A stretch of DNA of 64,000 bases from Colletes latitarsis (lineage: Eukaryota > Arthropoda > Insecta > Hymenoptera > Colletidae), in contig NC_135143.1 in the NCBI RefSeq assembly GCF_051014445.1, positions 9,424,001-9,488,000 on the forward strand, read 5' to 3'. Position numbers and translations under genes: made by a program. Of the stretch, positions 36,401 through 47,230 are shown piece by piece; position 1 is the stretch's first letter, and each line of letters begins with the position of its first letter. The notes below the pieces were generated by a model. The model ran no database searches, was not told the DNA's origin, and saw nothing but the letters and a program-made list of their open reading frames with translations.

Positions 36401-37025
36401 TATTTATCGCACGGAAATTTCGCTGATTAGTATCGTGCGGACTGCACTAATGCGTTGTCTCGTAATTCATCGATTTTAACGGGGCTGACCACGCCGGTCC
36501 ATTGAATCTGCTCGCACCGCTCGCTGACATTTGCGTATCGTGACGAGCACCGCGAAAAAATATGGATAATTCCGTAACGTTCTCGCGATTTTCGAAAAAC
36601 GACGCTGCCATAGGTCGTACCTTTCCGTGCGTGTCGCCATCCTTGTACAATTATTTCCGGTATTCCTAAAAATACGAATTAATAGAATATCTATCTGTTC
36701 GTTCGTTCGCCGTCCAGCATCTTTTTTCTTCTGTAATTACCAAACGAATTTTTGATTACCGCTCGCAGAACGGATTTTATCCTTCATCGTCGTCTTCGTT
36801 AGAATCGTCCGCAAAATGTCTCGGTGCTGGCTGAGATAAGGCGGTCGGACGGAATTCTCTCGAAATGGAAATGGACAAAGTTTCAGCGCGGCCGTAACCC
36901 AAACGAAGCCTGACTCGACTCGACCCCAACTAGACGCAACGGGACGAGCAAAATCGCCAGCCTTTTGCCTATCCGTTCCATTTTCCACGCGGTCCCCGTA
37001 TTACTGCCGTCCTCTCTACGATGTA
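30500..37025. other. Long CpG-rich non-coding interval, no gene recognised
   Basis: Purine-rich 32420-32760 and 33990-34110, pyrimidine-rich 31055-31105, T-rich 34218-34250 and 35925-35945, AT-rich 35110-35560, and a TTTA/TTTAT run at 35037-35058. The longest frame in the window (336 codons, 31992-33002, minus) lies in the purine-rich part and is Ser/Arg/Pro/Leu low-complexity. A better-looking start, ATG at 34620 after GCAGCCAGC, opens 167 codons that quickly become Phe/Ser-rich. None is called as a gene. Confidence 0.4.
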
Positions 37026-37028
37026 CTT

Positions 37029-37060
37029 TTAACCCTCTGCAGCTTGGCCGACATAAATTC
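37029..37060 (+). mobile_element. piggyBac-type terminal sequence fragment
   Basis: TTTTAACCCTCTGCAGCTTG resembles a TTAACCCTNTGC terminus. No opposite end seen; could be chance. Confidence 0.2.
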
Positions 37061-37921
37061 GCGACGATCCGATTGTTAACCGTAGTTCTGGTCGGACCGA
37101 CGGTTTTTCAAGCAACGACGACGAAAGCCTTTCTCGCGTCTCGTGCTGACAGAAGGAAAACACGTTTAAAGTAGCAAGAGATCGGCGAAAGATTCATGAC
37201 AAAACGAAATTTCTCTTCCAACGGAATACAGTCTAGAGCTTTGGTCGTCTGTACCGAGAGAACCGGGGAACCTGGAGCTTGGCACCCGCCGTCGAGTCGA
37301 TCCCGGAAATGAGACAAACCTATGGAGCTGCAAACCTCTGTCTAAAACGGTGCAACGGATGGAAATGCTCGGTACTCGGTTCGATAGTCGTTATCCAACG
37401 ATGAATCTACTCTATACTCCCTTTCTCCGCCCTCTGCGCCACCGACTCTCCCTCGATCGTTCGTTCGGTTCGTTTACTATCACCGCCTCTCCCGCTTCTA
37501 TCTATTCGCGACTATCCAACTTTACCGCCAAAATAATGGGGTCGAGCCGGAGGATTCACCACTGCGTCCGGAAGGGCCGTCGTTGTACGATTACGTCCTC
37601 GAGGAACTCGCGGCCCGACCGATTCGCGATTTCGGAGAAACGTGCAGCCGCGATCGATCGCCCTCTGATTCGAAACTGCGAAACGTAAGATGAAACATTC
37701 GATGGAATCGGAAGCTCCTGCCTCCCTGTTTTTCGTGTTTTTCTTTCCGAAGCTCATCGGCATCGAGTTCCCCGCGTGGATATCAAATTTAATACGTTGC
37801 TCGCGAATAACTAGCGACTTCGAGCTAGACCGCTTTCTGTTCACGGAGCCTGGAACGCCTCCAATTCGCAAAATCATTCTCGAGATACTGCTACGAACAC
37901 GACTCGATATATAGTATTGCC

Positions 37922-38171
37922 TATAAGGTTGTCAGGTTCAGGTTCGAGATGCGGCCTGAGAGACGGGTAGGTGAAATTTGAACGGTTTCGTATTGAACTC
38001 GCTTGGCTTTGTACGGAGACGAAACACGGCGGGTCAGATTTTAAGTTTAACGATTTCATAAAACAAACGATATGATAAACTTTAAGGTTGTCAGGTTCAG
38101 GTCCGAGATGCAGCCGGATAGACGGGTAGACGAAATTTGAACGCTTTTACGTTGACCTCGCTTGACTTTAG
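37922..38171 (+). repeat. Two direct copies of a ~90-bp block
   Basis: Copy 1 at about 37922-38012 and copy 2 at about 38083-38171 share AAGGTTGTCAGGTTCAGGT, GAGATGC(A/G)GCC, AGACGGGTA, GAAATTTGAACG and CTCGCTTG(G/A)CTTT. They start 161 bp apart, with unrelated sequence between. It may be two units of a longer tandem repeat or two MITE ends in the same orientation. Confidence 0.75.
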
Positions 38172-40540
38172 ATTTACATTACGTGGAACACATTAATTAG
38201 AGTATTTGGTTGGTCTATTAAACACATTTAATTTATACATAGCTAATAGCGCGTATATGTTAAATAAAACTACTACAAATGTAGAGATTTCGATCAAATG
38301 GCTGCAGCAAACGCATTAAATAACATTATTTCAAAACATTAGGTCGTCCTAATATGTCCTAAAGTAAAAATCTATTAAAAAATATTCAAAAGACGTTAAA
38401 TATATTTCTAAACATAAATAGTACGCGAATGAGAAAAAACTTTGCATAATAAAAAGAATAAGAATATAAAATAATGAAATAGTCACGTGGTTGCCGCACG
38501 TTTGACGCGGTTGCTAAACACGATCGTTTCGGGAGTAGGGAAAGGCTGCCGACTAACGATGAAAAATACTCGAACGTAACAAGGGTAAAATTGGCGCGTG
38601 AAGATCGAAGCGCGTATCTCCGGTCGGTCGACGACGGCACGAGGGCCAAAAGGGTGGTCGGGGTATCCGTTTAACGTAGTTTCGGGCGTTCGAGCGGCAA
38701 ATCCATCAGGCGGGTGCCTCGGCATCGCATCCCCCACGGGGCGGATAAATACTTATTTAACGCGCTTATGCATGCAGCCGCGGTAGCGATACGACCCGTA
38801 AATCTGTCCGAGGAAGCACAATGCTGCTAATTATATACATTCCCGTGACGCGAGGGAGGGAAAGGGACGCGGAGAACGGTCCGGGTCGGAGCAGGGGGCG
38901 GAAGGGGTTAGCCAGTGAGAGGTCGAAAGGGAGAAAGACGGAGAAAGAGAAGGCGACCTCTGGAAACCCTCCCTCCCCCTGTTCGTGCCACGTCCCCGAA
39001 CCGTGCCGTCGGCTCAAAAGACTCGCAGATTTATTGCCAAAGAGAGGAGGGAAAATGTCGACCTAAGCTCATACGTACAGGCTTGGCAGTTTGTATGCCC
39101 GCGCACTCTCCGTCCAGAAAGACTACGAATCTAGCGAGAGAGGCGGACAACAGCTGGAGTGACGGAGAAAGAGTCCCTGAAGAGCGAGCTCGCTAGGATA
39201 TCGGAAGGGGTGGCTAGCAGAATGAGCGGTGTCGGAGGGTGGAGTGGGCGAGGGGCAACGCTTACCGGCGGAGAAGGGCGGTAAGAACTGGCACTAGAGG
39301 AAAGAGAACGAAGCTATAAATTCCGTCCCTCCGCGTCCCTTCCCTCGTCGTGCTATATCGTTGATTTATAAATATGACTGTAGCGAAGTATAATAATACG
39401 TACGCATCCACCAAGCCGCGGCTCCTCTCGTTCTCCGTTCCTTCGCTATCATCGTTCAACTTTTTCGCCCTGGCCGTCCAACAGTGCCCCGTAAAGAGCA
39501 AAGAAGAGAGCCGATCAACGGGACTTTACTGTTTCTCGGCGAACCATAGGAACAGCTAACACGGGACCGATCGATGGTCGATCAACCATCGACCAAGCAT
39601 CAACCTGCGCCGCGCGATGGCTCGCGTTGCTGTGCTTCGTTTTGCCTTACCTCGGTGGTCCGTTACGCCGTCTTGCTTGCTTCCCCTGGCTGCCTGCAGC
39701 GTAATTGAAAATTGATTTACGCGGTCCAGGCTGTCAGTCGAGCGAGCAAAGACGGCCGGATGAGCTCCGCTCGGTCTCGTGAGGGTAGCTGCTGGTGTAC
39801 ACCTCACGCTGCCGATGCTGCTGACTCCGGCGATGAATGGAACGAGTTACGGAGAAAGGCCGGGGGAAGGGACGAAACGATGGACAGCAACAGCGTACGG
39901 ATGGCGTGTCTGCAGGGACGCGGAACAGGGTACATGGGGGAGAACGCGGCGTCGACACCGCGGCGGTGGTGGTTGAACGCGGAAAAGCCGAAGGGCGGGG
40001 AGGCAGGCATCGGGTCGAGACGAAAAGGGAAGAAGCGACGCGGAGAAATACAAAAACCAGACTCGAACGTGGCATCGTCCCCTTACGGTATAACGTCAGT
40101 GGCAGAGTATAATCAGGATTTGTAGCGAGGCACAGAGCCGCGGCGGCAGTACGGTGCAGAGAGCATCCGGACCAGAGTCGTCCGTACGACGGGTTCCAGA
40201 GAAGAACGAGAGTCACGATAGGTTAGGGAGTGGGCTTCGTGGGGCACGAAGCGGAGGCGCGGGCGAGACGCTCGGCCATTATTAAGGCGCGACAAGAACT
40301 CCGCCGTGATGAGCGAGCCGCCGTGCCAGAAGATACCGGCAGTGATTTATGTGGCAGGGACATCTACCGAGCGCATCGAGCTTCCCGGCCGCACCGCACC
40401 GACGACCACCGCCGAACCCCGACAACGACTCTCCCTGTATCGTCTTGCAACCGGACGACCATCACCCTTTCGTGCCTCCGCGCGATTCCCTCGAACCGAT
40501 CCTTGCTCGTCGCAGGCGAGAACAAATCTCTCCTATGAAG
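38172..40540. other. Mixed non-coding DNA, no gene recognised
   Basis: AT-rich 38180-38480, then CpG-rich. Purine-rich 38845-38960. A dyad around GATGGTCGATCAACCATCGA lies near 39573. Many short frames overlap at 39710-40120 on both strands. No supported exon. Confidence 0.35.
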
Positions 40541-40551
40541 TTTGGTAATTA

Positions 40552-40585
40552 TATATAAAAGGTCGCGTGTCACCAATTCCAGTGC
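40552..40585 (+). promoter_or_regulatory. Candidate core promoter: TATA box with initiator
   Basis: TATATAAAAGG begins at 40552. An initiator-like CCAGTG places the A at 40581, 29 bases downstream, which is the canonical distance for animal TATA promoters. No supported coding exon lies immediately downstream, so it may be cryptic. Confidence 0.25.
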
Positions 40586-40844
40586 CCTTGAACTATTTTC
40601 TCAAGGTCAACATTCTTGGCTACTTTCTTCCCCACATGCATCCGCTGCTTGGCTTTAGTTTCACAGATACACCCAAAAATATTTCTAATGCTATAGGTTA
40701 TAGGTTTAGACCAGCCATATTCAACCTGTTTCGTTCTTGGACTACATACTGTGCGTCCGCGAGAAGTTGGCTAGCGGGACGGTACAGGGGACAGGGGAGT
40801 ACTTCGCTTGCTCCACCTATCCCCACTTTCGTTGATAGGTGGTC

Positions 40845-40915
40845 GTACGAGTACTTGCGAGAGAGGTACAAGTTGAGCATATCCCTCTGTTGACGAGCGC
40901 AGAAAGTGTTGCCAT
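40845..40915 (+). repeat. Dispersed repeat family, copy C (3' half)
   Basis: ACGAGTACTTGCGAGAGAGG and TCCCTCTGTTGACGAGCGCA match the 3' block of copies A and B. The 5' block is not clearly recognisable upstream, although a diverged TTTCGTTCTTGGACT segment at 40728-40742 may be its remnant. Confidence 0.5.
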
Positions 40916-43900
40916 AGTAGGACGACGGGACTCTGGGTAGATGCATATATTGAAATCTTTGTGGATCGTGTAGTTGTTGATGAAACATGATCTTGAAAAG
41001 AAAATATTTTTCAATGTAGTATTTTTAATATGAGACGTAATGTTTTCAAAACTTTTCTACTTAATTTACTTAGCACGTTTTCGGGGTTAAATTTTCTGTA
41101 AGTTCAGACAAGTTTAAGAATAATTTTCTACGGAAGTAGTTTATTTTCAATCGTAAGTTTTAATAGACGTTACAGTAGCCAGTACATTTCTCTCAATTTT
41201 ATTTTCGTCTGCTGCCTCCTTTGCTAAATATGGTGTTCCTTTTATCTACATTTAAGCCAAAGTATTTAACTGTAGCTTGGTATAGATTCGTTGTTTAAGA
41301 ACTAACGGGCAAATAGTTTCTTTTATCGTGAAATTCTCATGTACCGATTTAGTTTCGTTAACCTTTATATGACATTTCGACAAGTGCACTTGATCTAGAC
41401 GTTCTTTGAAGCGTTAAGCGGATTTCTAGCCAAGTATCAGGTCTTCAGCATGTGACGTTCGTAAAACAATAAAACTGACCCTGGAACTTAATATTTAATT
41501 GAAGTCGGAGAAAGCATCGATCTCAATGTGGTTGTCAATTAAGTACTGGTACTGTTTACCCTACGGGTTCCTCCCTCTAGTTTCACTCTTACTACCACGC
41601 GTTCCGCGCTTTTTTCTTCACGACGTCACGAACTTGGCATGTGCTCCCATCGACGACCCATCTTTTTCTGCCATCCCAGTCCTCTCCTTCTTTTCTTTCC
41701 ATCTATTCGCCTATCTATTTATCTATCTACCTCCTCTGGCTGCCGTCACCAATAAGTCAAAGTTATCCCCGGCAGAGAAAAATGCCAGACGTTTCCCAGA
41801 GCAGAGAAAGGCCGGCTTTCTCTGGCGTGATTTGTGACGACTGCTCGCTCGACTCACCGTGGCAATGAGTCGGTCAGTCGTAAATATCCTAGCAGACTCT
41901 TACTCGGCGGACGGATGGACGAACGCGGAGGACGGCCCGATGGCCCGAATGGTCCGAATGCCCGACACACGCTCCGTATCGTTGGCGAATTGCCGCCCAC
42001 GCCGAAATATCGTTTCACACCGGTGGAATTAGCTTCGAAATATTTTCTTTTCTCGCCGCAGTTTCCTCGATACCCTCGTTTTCCTAGCGAGCTGTTACGA
42101 CCCTGGTTCTCCGCGATTTGACATCGAGATCGAGTGCGGACAATCCTTGGCTCGACGCGCCTACCGTGCTTCTCGATTACTTTCCAATAAACGTTTGCGG
42201 TCCATTTCATAACCGAAAGTGGGGCAGAAGTTCGTGTTATCCTCCTGTAACACGGTTAATTCACGTAAGATAAATTATACGAAGAATGTACTCCAGGATG
42301 ACGTTCGTTTCGTTCGATGGGTTATAAAATGCCTAGTCATCGATTTTGGACCACTCGAAACTTTCAAATATTTAGCATTCTTTTAGAAAAATTAATAAAC
42401 CCGAGCAAACAGGTATATTTTCAAAATTATTTCGAAAAGAACCAGCAAAGAAGAGGTTGAAATCTTTTGGTAGCAAATTAAAATGCATTCTCTGTTCGGT
42501 CGCCGCGAGTACGAAACTATTTTCCTGTAATGCTCGCGAGCAATAGCGTGGAACGTTCGATTCGAAGCAAATTCCGCGACGAAGTACGCGTTGGTAACGA
42601 ACTCTCACGAAGAAGATGCCCTTAACCGCCCGAATTGCCGATCAAATTCACGATCCTTTGGTAACCCACCCACTTCAACGGAGAAGCACGGTTCAGCTCC
42701 ACCCCTCTTTAAATCACTCATTCTTTAATAATAGACAGATCCCATTATAATACCCAAGATTTATATCCATGCCCCCCTTTTCTTTTTAGCGATAAATTTC
42801 ATCGCCTTCTATCCTTTTTTGCCGTCGATTAGCAAACTGTCGGCCGATGAACGGTCTCCGTGACGCCGACGTCCACCGAACATCTCGTAAAGATATCGAG
42901 GTAAATTTGATACGAGGCAATAGCCGCGAACGTCTAATTTCTCCAAAGTTTCGTCAAAGTCGACTAGCAGAACGAAACATTAGGCAGAAGAAAGTTTCTC
43001 GATGGCAGACAGGTACCCTCGACGTTCTTTACCCACGGTTTATAGGGTAGATCTTATATTTCAAGACGGAAACGCCAATTTTAGACAAAATAAAATCAAT
43101 ATTCAATTTTTCTATTTACGACCATTAAATACAATATCGGACACAATAGGCTATTGTCTCCCTACGCGAGTTCTTCTTCAAGAAAATTAACGTTTCAAGT
43201 TCTTTAAACATTTTTCAATCCACCTTAACGAATACAGTCGTTTGTATTTTCACATTTTTGCTGTACTTTCGTCCTTCGGTGCACGCGCGTTAGGATCGAT
43301 CTCTCCCTGCTTATAATTCTGTAACTCGGTCAATTTTCAAAATATCATTTTAGAATTTCCCACAGAGCATTCTTATAAACCTCAAAAATATATGTTTAAA
43401 AAAAAAATAAAGTTACGATTTTTGAAAACGTTCGGGTGCCCTCTTGTTCGAACAACAGACAAGATCGGTGGAAGAGAAAAGAAAGGAGAAGCGGTTTCGT
43501 GGAGACGCGTCGACGGTCGCTTATGCGTGATCGGAGGGAACCAGACCTATAAATATCATTGAAACGCATCAAATAAATCCGAAGCTTTCCCATGTAACGG
43601 GCGCAAAAAGGGAACGGGGCTGAGCGATGGCCCGATGGTCGCCGCAAGGGTGACCCCTATTTATTGCCGAATTAAAGCGCGTCACCATTAATTTGCATAC
43701 CGCGCACGGCACGATCGTAAAGGAACGTCAACGGCCGTCTGAAATTCCCTGTCGCTTGACGATTCTTAATCGCTCGGTACGTCACGATTCGTATTTTCGC
43801 GCGTGATAATTTCTCGCGAAGACGTCGTTCCGTCGTTGTTACGCGCGCGTCGAAACGATAGCGCGCCAAATCTTTTGATCCACGCTCCTCTGACCCGCGC

Positions 43901-45060
43901 ATGGAAGTCACCGACGATCGGTTATAGTTGCGGGAACAAATATAGCAATCTATCAGATTGTACCGCGTCGAATCATCGTTTTCGCGTATCAAAGTTGTCG
44001 AGGTATTTATAGGTAAAATACAGCTTCTCGTTCGAAGTGCGATAACTCAAATCATGCGAAACCCCGTCATCGAAAATATTTAATTCAGGGTGGACAAAGT
44101 GGAGGCTTCGAGATTTAAAATAGACGGAGGTTCGTTCGTATACTATTTCTTGAAAGAAAGATAGTTCGAAGATTGGCAATTTCTCAAATAGGTGTATTTG
44201 CACCATCGACTATAGGAATCTTACGGTAGTAAATTCGAGAAGAGAAAAAAAAAGTAAGAGCAAGATCGAGGATCGCACGGTGTTAGAAAAGAGACAGAAC
44301 GGCGGATAGACGTCGAGAGAAACAGAGTATGGATAGAAATGTGTGTCTGCATGAAGGAACGAATGGTACAGGATGAGGGGGAGAGGCGAGAGAGATTCGA
44401 AGGAGAGGTAACGAGCCGCTCGATGCGCGCCATAAATTAGCAATTATTTAATTTTCGTAGGGCTCCGGGTCCTTAGACGGCTCTAAATCAGTCTCCGTTG
44501 CAAAAAGCATAGATAACTATGACGCATGGCCCCCCGGAAGAGACAGGGGTGCGCTCACTGGATTGTGGCGCGCTGGTGACTTGGTTCGGACGGGCAGAAA
44601 CGGAGGGAGCAGGATAGAGAACGAAAGAGACAGGGCAAGTAGGGGGATACAGGAGTCGTAAGGGGAGATGGTTCAAGTACGAAAGGGGATTTGAAGAAAT
44701 CGAAACGGAGATGGAACGGGTTGAACGGGAAAAGGAGGGAAAAGGGGAAACGGATACGGAGAGGAAGAAGGGACATGGGAATCCGTTTCGCAGCGAAGGT
44801 AACGGACAGAAGCGGCAGAAGAAGCGGAGACGAAGTAGCGTGCTTCTGTTTCTCGCTAGCTGGAGGACCTGGCTGTTGCTGGTTCGCCGTTGCTGTCACT
44901 GTTTCGGCTAGTCGGCCGGTTGGCTGTCTGAATAGCTGGATGACTAAATGGGTGGTTGTACGATAACCGACGGTGGGTGCACGGTGCTACTGTTGCTCTC
45001 GGTTCGTTGCTGTGTATGTAAATGTGGACGTGAGAGGACGAAGGACGAAGTCGAAGGATG
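40916..45060. other. Mixed non-coding DNA, no gene recognised
   Basis: AT-rich 40985-41500 and 42240-42500, CpG-rich elsewhere, purine-rich 44220-44420 and 44560-44830. AT-containing islands at 43620-43720 (with ATTTGCAT on the minus strand and TTATTGCCGAATTAAA) and 44420-44500 (CATAAATTAGCAATTATTTA) stand out. No coding exon recognised. Confidence 0.35.
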
Positions 45061-45122
45061 GGGGGTGGGTGTGGGTGCGAGGGGGTGGGAATGAGAGAGG
45101 GAGGGGGGAGAGGGAGAGTCGG
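45058..45122 (+). repeat. G-rich tract with G-quadruplex potential
   Basis: Repeated runs of three to six G's (GGGGGGTGGG, GAGGGGGTGGG, GAGGGGGGAG) in about 60 bp. Confidence 0.5.
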
Positions 45123-45862
45123 AGCGAGCGAACGAGCACACGGAGCCGGGCACAATGGCAACTAGTTTTAATTACAAAGTAAGGTGAAGCGATCAATCAT
45201 AATGATGTACGTGAGGCAGGCGCGGCCTCTGGGGTGTCGAGGGTGGGAAGCAGCGTCGAGGAGAAGGGAAACGAAAAGGATGAGAAACGGGGAAGAGGAG
45301 GAAGGCGGGGGCTAGCTGGCGGTGACGCGGAGGGACGAAGGGGGCTTTCGCGTACACTTTGCGTATAATTTACTGGCACTGGATATACCTGAAGTTATGC
45401 TATACCGAAGCTGCCGTTGCACCTCTTCGTTTGGTTGGCCGTTCTTCTCTCTTCTTCCAACCTCGGTTTTCGCCAGTGTCGAGCGATAGAGCAAAGGGTT
45501 CTTGCGCGTACTCCCTCCACAGTTGTTTTTCTCTCTTTGATCCTTTCGTCCCCTTTCTCCGTTCGCTTTATCCGTCTCGTTTTCTCCCTTTCTGCATTTT
45601 CATCCGCATTCTCCTCTTCTTGATCCGTCTCTCTCGTTCACCGGGTCCCTCCCTTTCTTTCGGTCTCCGTTTCTCCCTGTCTATGACTTGGTGCTACGTC
45701 TGGCAGACTGGCCGCCATAACTCTCGGTTGCTCCCTCCGAAATATCTGATGCGCCACGCGATATTTACGATCGGCAGTCGCCTGGCGAACCATGGCGCTG
45801 AAAGCCTGACGGCAGTTCTTTTTCTTGTTCCGGCCCAACGAATCGCGTCTTGCGCCTCGTGA
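45123..45862. other. CpG-rich non-coding DNA, no gene recognised
   Basis: Purine-rich 45235-45340 followed by pyrimidine-rich 45440-45690. The open frames here follow base composition. Confidence 0.35.
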
Positions 45863-45907
45863 TCGTCGTCGTCGTTGTCGTCGTCGTCGTCGTCGTCGTC
45901 GTTGTCG
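45863..45907. repeat. Trinucleotide microsatellite (GTC)n
   Basis: About 15 GTC units with two GTT interruptions. On the minus strand it would encode an Asp run, with no sign of a surrounding gene. Confidence 0.9.
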
Positions 45908-46679
45908 CCGCGCGTGCTTGCAACTTTTAGCACTCAGAGTCCTCCGGGACCATGACCGCGGCTCAGACCGCGGATTTCGCTCGCGATCGACCGAGAAACG
46001 GGAAACGAACCAGGGAATGCGCGTAACACGAATTTACCAGGAGAGAAAGAACAAAAGATGGGGGGTGAGGTAGAGGACAGGAGAGAAAGAACAGGTTGAC
46101 GGTCGCGGTGCGCGGTCGGACGATACGGTCGTGAATATTGCGAGCGTCGGTATTTTGAGCCAGCGTGACGAGCTGTGATGGGGATCCGCCTCGGTTTCTC
46201 CTTGTGTGGCTCGCCGCAAGAACTCGGAGTGAGTACCCTCTGCTGTAGTCTGTCTCGATCCTCGTGTTCGCGATTCCTCGCTGTCGTACGTAGCTGGTAC
46301 CTACTAGGTACGTTTTACGTTCCCACTCTGCCGATGTTTCTTGCGTTCGTCCCGTCTTCCTCGTCCTCGCGTACGCTTTTCTTTCCCCTACCACGAAGCT
46401 CGTCTTTCTTAACCGTGTTCAGGCACGTAACAACACGGCAAGAACACGTGTAGGTTCGCGTGTACAAAATCTCGCCCAAAGGGCTGCAACCAGCGCGCAA
46501 AACCACACTTTTGCATCCCAAACCGGTAATCGAATGGGCAGGTTTGTCAACGCTCGATATAAACTTTTTTAATATTATAAGAAGAGTAATTTACGAAATC
46601 AATCTTACTATCCGATTTTGAAAACGTAAACCTCGAGTATGTTCTATGCTCGTTAACAACGTAGATTGCAAGCGTTGAA

Positions 46680-47230
46680 ATATTTTTTTGTTGAAATATT
46701 CATTTGCGCGTGTTGTCGCGTTGCGTTGTCGTGGAGGAGACAGACACGGTTGCGTTTCGGGCGCTTTTCGCGGATTGCCTCGGCCAACTTTTGGAGTTGA
46801 GCAGTGTACATGGCGGCTGTCACGGTAGTGTCAGTTGAAAGCAGCTCGAAATAGAGCATTTCCTGCGAATCCCACCAGCAACAGAGGAGAATCTTCTTTT
46901 CGTGTAGACCTACATCGAGCGTGTGTAAAGGCGGTTCGTCACGGGACAGCCACTGGCGCGTGCGAGTGTGGTTGACATATAGTACCTAGCTCTCGTCCCA
47001 AGTGACGATGTTCCTCAAAAAATCCTTTCTACCGAGGTGGCCAAGAAGGGACTGACAGATGCACACGCGTGAGTCCTTGTTCGAATATATGAGTTGGCAA
47101 GAGATCCAAGTCGATAGAACTTTTCGTCAGAACTTCTGGATGACCACGTTGGAGCGTGTAGGAATCGTTGTCGATTCGCGGAAAAGTAGCCTTCGTTTGA
47201 AGGCAGTGCACAGCGAGTCTTCATCGGTGA
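46680..47230 (-). pseudogene. Truncated mariner transposase relic
   Basis: The minus strand shows mariner transposase landmarks in order: a diverged DNA-binding-domain tail (about 47060-47220), FLRNIVTWDES around the first catalytic Asp followed by a stop, LYVNHTRTRQWLSRDEPPLH, KKILLCCWWD, MLYFELLSTDTTVTAAMYTA, then QLQKLAEAIREKRPKR and CLLHDNATRQHAQMN with the second catalytic Asp. Homology ends near 46680, about 25 residues later, before the third Asp expected 34 residues after the second. It is dead, through a stop, frame shifts and loss of the C-terminal end. The VNHTR-RQWLS and TTVTA signatures point to the mellifera/capitata branch of mariners common in Hymenoptera and other insects. 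Confidence 0.85.
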
